The position numbers were made by a program, and so were the translations under genes. From the NCBI GenBank assembly GCA_023430565.1, contig JAEZAD010000272.1, positions 1 to 15,757 of the forward strand: a stretch of 15,757 bases of DNA, given 5' to 3'. Shown in pieces: positions 13,542 through 15,757 of the stretch (its first letter is position 1; the number at the start of each line of letters is the position of its first letter). The notes beneath the pieces were generated by a model. The model saw nothing but the letters and a program-made list of their open reading frames with translations. It made no database searches and was not told the DNA's origin. This stretch comes from Verrucomicrobiota bacterium (GTDB lineage Bacteria; Verrucomicrobiota; Verrucomicrobiia; Opitutales; Opitutaceae).

Positions 13542-14318
13542 ATGCCCGTTACCACCCCGGCCGGCCCGCTTCGCGTCCTCATTGTCGAAGACCGCGCCCT
13601 CGACGCCGAACTCATCGTCGCCGAGCTCCAACGCGCCGGCTACGCGCTCACCTCGCTCGAATGCGTCGAAACCCCCGACGCTTTCCTGCGCCACCTGTCG
13701 CCGCCGCCCGATGTCATCCTCTGCGACTACGCCCTGCCATCCTTCAGCGCCCCCGACGCCCTTCGGCTCGTCAAACAGCGCGGCCTCGACATCCCGTTCA
13801 TCATCGTCTCCGGCTCGATCGGCGAAGAGGTCGCCGTCGACGCCATCAAACACGGCGCCGACGACTATCTTCTCAAGGACCGCCTCGGCCGGCTCGGCCC
13901 CGCCGTCTCCCAAGCCATCGAGGAAAAAAAACTCCGCGCCGCCGCCACCCGCGCCGAGGAAGACCTTCGCCAGTCCGAATACAAATACCGCTGCCTCTTC
14001 GAACACCTGCCCGACGCCGCCTACCTCTGCGACTCCGCCTCCGGCCGCATCATCGACGTCAACCACCACGGCGAAACCCTCCTCGGCCTCGACCGCGCCG
14101 GCGTGCTCGGCACGAAAATCGGTCAGTTCATGCCCGAGAACGTCGCGCGCACGCTCCTCTCCGCCGCCCGCGACGACCAGCCGCCCTCCGAAATCGAAAC
14201 CGCCGTCAACCGCCCCCTCGACGGCGCCGTCCCCGTCAGCGTTCGCTCCGCCGTCGTCCCCCTCTACAATCGCCGGCTCCTCCTCGTCTTCGTTCGTCGC
14301 CACGACTCCACCCGATAG
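13542..14318 (+). CDS. REC-PAS protein: response regulator with PAS domain and no output domain
   Basis: A 258-residue soluble protein. The receiver (about 10-127) has LRVLIVEDRALDAE (acidic residues E16/D17), phospho-acceptor D62 in ILCDYALPS, switch S90 in IIVSGSIGEE and K112 in YLLKDRLGRL. A coiled linker (EEKKLRAAATRAEEDLRQSE) leads to one PAS domain (about 148-255). The 'LKDRLxRL' ending and linker are the arrangement usually found at the front of REC-PAS-histidine kinases. Here the protein stops after the PAS domain, with no kinase, GGDEF, EAL or DNA-binding part. The ATG at 13542 was preferred over the ATG at 13458, which lies inside a hairpin and would add an arginine-rich, atypical N-terminus. 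It could be a phosphorelay intermediate or adaptor, or the remnant of a longer kinase. Confidence 0.85.
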   Translation: MPVTTPAGPLRVLIVEDRALDAELIVAELQRAGYALTSLECVETPDAFLRHLSPPPDVILCDYALPSFSAPDALRLVKQRGLDIPFIIVSGSIGEEVAVDAIKHGADDYLLKDRLGRLGPAVSQAIEEKKLRAAATRAEEDLRQSEYKYRCLFEHLPDAAYLCDSASGRIIDVNHHGETLLGLDRAGVLGTKIGQFMPENVARTLLSAARDDQPPSEIETAVNRPLDGAVPVSVRSAVVPLYNRRLLLVFVRRHDSTR

Positions 14319-14330
14319 CGCCCCGTAACC

Positions 14331-14353
14331 GCGGTCGACCACGACCGCCTTTC
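14331..14353 (+). terminator. Probable factor-independent terminator after the REC-PAS gene
   Basis: GCGGTCG (14331-14337) and CGACCGC (14342-14348) form a perfect 7-bp stem with the 4-nt loop ACCA, followed by CTTTC. It begins 13 nt after the stop codon. The stem and short T stretch make this the most terminator-like element in the window. It separates the REC-PAS gene from the oxidoreductase gene. Confidence 0.6.
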
Positions 14354-14487
14354 TCCCGCTCGCCCCCGCCGCCGGCGAGGACGTTTCACGCGACATTTGC
14401 CTCGTTCGCGGCCCGTGCTTCGCTGCAACATCACGCCACCTCGCGCGTCAGAGCGCGCACCCGCGTTTACCCCAAAAGCTTTTTATC

Positions 14488-15654
14488 ATGAACCGTCGCT
14501 CCTTCATCGCCTCGTCCGCCGCCGCCCTCGCGGCCTCGTCCCTTCTCCCGCGCTCCGCCACCGCCGCCGATTCCTCCGGCGTGAACCGCGCCGACGGCAT
14601 GAATTACGCCCCCAAAGGCAAACCCCAGCCCGTCGTCAAAGCCGGCGAATTCGTCTTCGCCGCCGCCCACCTCGACCACGGCCACATCTACGGTCAGTGC
14701 AACGGCCTCACCGAAGCCGGCGGCACGCTCAAATGGGTCTTCGAACCCGATCAGAAAAAAGTCGACGACTTCCTCCAGCGTTTCCCCGGCACCAAGGTCG
14801 CCCGCTCCCTCGACGAAATTCTCGCCGACCCCGAGGTAAAACTCGTCGCCGCCGCCGCCGTCACCTCCGAACGCGGCCCCATCGGCTGCCGCGTCATGGA
14901 AGGCGGCAAGGATTACTTCACCGACAAAGCCCCGTTCACCACCCTCGAACAGCTCGAACAGGCCAAGCAGATCGTCGCCCGCACGGGCCGCAAATACATG
15001 GTCTACTACAGCGAGCGCATTCACAACGAATCGGCCATGTTCGCCACCGACCTCGTCCAGCAGGGCGCCATCGGCCGCGTGCTCCAGGTCATCGGCCTCG
15101 GCCCCCACCGCCTCAACGCCCCCGCCCGCCCTGCCTGGTTCTTCGAACGCGAAAAATTCGGCGGCATCCTCTGCGACATCGGCAGCCACCAGTTCGAGCA
15201 ATTCCTCACTTTCTCCGGCGCCACCGACGCCACGATCATGCACTCGGCCATCGCGAACTTCGCCAACCCGCAGTATCCAGGTTTCGAGGACTTCGGCGAA
15301 GCCTCCCTCCTCGGCAACAACGGCACCTCCAACTACGTCCGCGTCGATTGGTTCACGCCCAGCGGCCTCAGCACCTGGGGCGACGGCCGCACTGTGATTC
15401 TCGGCACCAAAGGCTTCATCGAGCTGCGCAAATACGTCGACCTCGGCCGCGAAAAGTCCGGCAACCACGTCTACATCGCCGACGACCAGGGCGAACGCCA
15501 CATCCCCGTCGAAGGCCAGGTCGGCTTCCGCTTCTTCGGCGAACTCGTCCTCGACATCCTCAATCGCACCGAAAAAGCGATGACCCAGGCCCACGCCTTC
15601 AAAGCCGCCGAGCTCTGCCTCCGCGCCCAAGCCGCCGCCCGCCGCATCGCATAG
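14488..15654 (+). CDS. Tat-exported Gfo/Idh/MocA family oxidoreductase
   Basis: A 388-residue NAD(P)-dependent-type sugar dehydrogenase. It starts with a twin-arginine signal, NRRSFIA (residues 2-8), with an alanine-rich core and a likely ATA|A cleavage near 24-27. The Rossmann half begins at FVFAAAHLDHGHIYGQ (55-70), where the usual GxGxxG is not preserved. The catalytic-lysine motif EKP reads DKAPF at 146-150 (K147). GGILCDIGSHQFEQF carries D230 and H234, matching the family's conserved D and H. The C-terminal alpha/beta domain is complete, and the length suits the family. Members oxidise, reduce or hydrolyse sugars; the substrate is unknown and cofactor use is uncertain given the altered glycine loop. 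No ribosome site is seen before the ATG. With the exported epimerase and GH97 it suggests periplasmic carbohydrate processing. Confidence 0.87.
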   Translation: MNRRSFIASSAAALAASSLLPRSATAADSSGVNRADGMNYAPKGKPQPVVKAGEFVFAAAHLDHGHIYGQCNGLTEAGGTLKWVFEPDQKKVDDFLQRFPGTKVARSLDEILADPEVKLVAAAAVTSERGPIGCRVMEGGKDYFTDKAPFTTLEQLEQAKQIVARTGRKYMVYYSERIHNESAMFATDLVQQGAIGRVLQVIGLGPHRLNAPARPAWFFEREKFGGILCDIGSHQFEQFLTFSGATDATIMHSAIANFANPQYPGFEDFGEASLLGNNGTSNYVRVDWFTPSGLSTWGDGRTVILGTKGFIELRKYVDLGREKSGNHVYIADDQGERHIPVEGQVGFRFFGELVLDILNRTEKAMTQAHAFKAAELCLRAQAAARRIA

Positions 15655-15675
15655 CATAGCGCTCGATTCGCATCG

Positions 15676-15688
15676 GGCGGATACCGCC
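15676..15688 (+). terminator. Hairpin downstream of the oxidoreductase
   Basis: GGCGG (15676-15680) and CCGCC (15684-15688) form a 5-bp GC stem with an ATA loop, 21 nt after the stop. It is followed by TCCTAG rather than a T run. It is a possible terminator. Confidence 0.35.
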
Positions 15689-15693
15689 TCCTA

Positions 15694-15753
15694 GCTGGTA
15701 GGGCGAACCCTCCGGGTGAGCCGCTTCACGCGTAAACTCACCGCGGAGCCGCG
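15694..15753. repeat. Hairpin-dense intergenic element at the right edge, probable dispersed repeat
   Basis: Several overlapping inverted repeats are packed here. They are ACCC/GGGT (15707-15717), GGTGAG (15715-15720) with CTCACC (15737-15742), and CGCGG (15742-15746) with CCGCG (15749-15753). The string GGTAGGGCGAACCCTCCGGG resembles a 'GGTAGGGCG...GAGCCG' intergenic repeat that I recall from Opitutaceae-type genomes; this is memory, not a search. No gene is visible before the edge. Confidence 0.4.
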
Positions 15754-15757
15754 CCCC

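Noticed and set aside
14467..15657. Minus-strand open frame of 396 codons opposite the oxidoreductase
   Set aside because: Glycine/valine/acidic low-complexity shadow; the plus strand has clear family motifs and a Tat signal.

Overview
The window looks like chromosomal DNA of a GC-rich, Gram-negative-type bacterium of the Verrucomicrobia (Opitutaceae-like). That placement is an inference. It rests on the mixture of Tat-exported sugar epimerase and Gfo/Idh/MocA oxidoreductase, a periplasmic GH97 glycosidase, many soluble PAS/GAF hybrid kinases, C-rich leaders without Shine-Dalgarno sequences, and the style of the intergenic repeats. No rRNA, tRNA, CRISPR array, transposase, integrase or phage gene was found. 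Base composition and codon use look even throughout. Most long open frames opposite the genes below are GC-driven shadows.

Left part (1-3138): a luciferase-like flavin monooxygenase running off the left edge on the minus strand, then on the plus strand a Tat-exported TIM-barrel epimerase/isomerase, a PNPOx-fold 'general stress protein' and a DUF4112 membrane protein. A degenerate inverted repeat sits between the two divergent first genes.

Middle (3315-9678): an 837-residue soluble hybrid histidine kinase (PAS-PAS-GAF-HisKA-HATPase-REC) meets a single-domain response regulator tail to tail. Next comes a secreted GH97 alpha-glycosidase with the residues of the retaining subgroup. Divergent from it is a shortened MgtE-type Mg2+ channel (CBS pair plus membrane domain, no N-terminal domain).

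Right part (9711-15757): a hexamer tandem repeat lies between convergent genes. It is followed by a second soluble hybrid kinase (PAS-PAS-PAS-GAF-HisKA-HATPase-REC, about 990 residues), a small secreted protein of unknown function, a REC-PAS protein without an output domain, and a Tat-exported Gfo/Idh/MocA oxidoreductase. The window ends in a hairpin-rich intergenic stretch.

Two themes stand out. One is signalling: two hybrid kinases with clearly related transmitter-receiver halves but different sensory halves, plus two receiver proteins, and no DNA-binding output or Hpt domain nearby. They may belong to a branched phosphorelay whose outputs lie elsewhere. The other is extracytoplasmic carbohydrate metabolism (GH97, epimerase-like and Gfo/Idh/MocA proteins). 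I found no convincing evidence for a wholly new defence or mobile system. The best candidates for a second look are the kinase/receiver set, the small secreted protein, and the non-coding repeats and hairpins.
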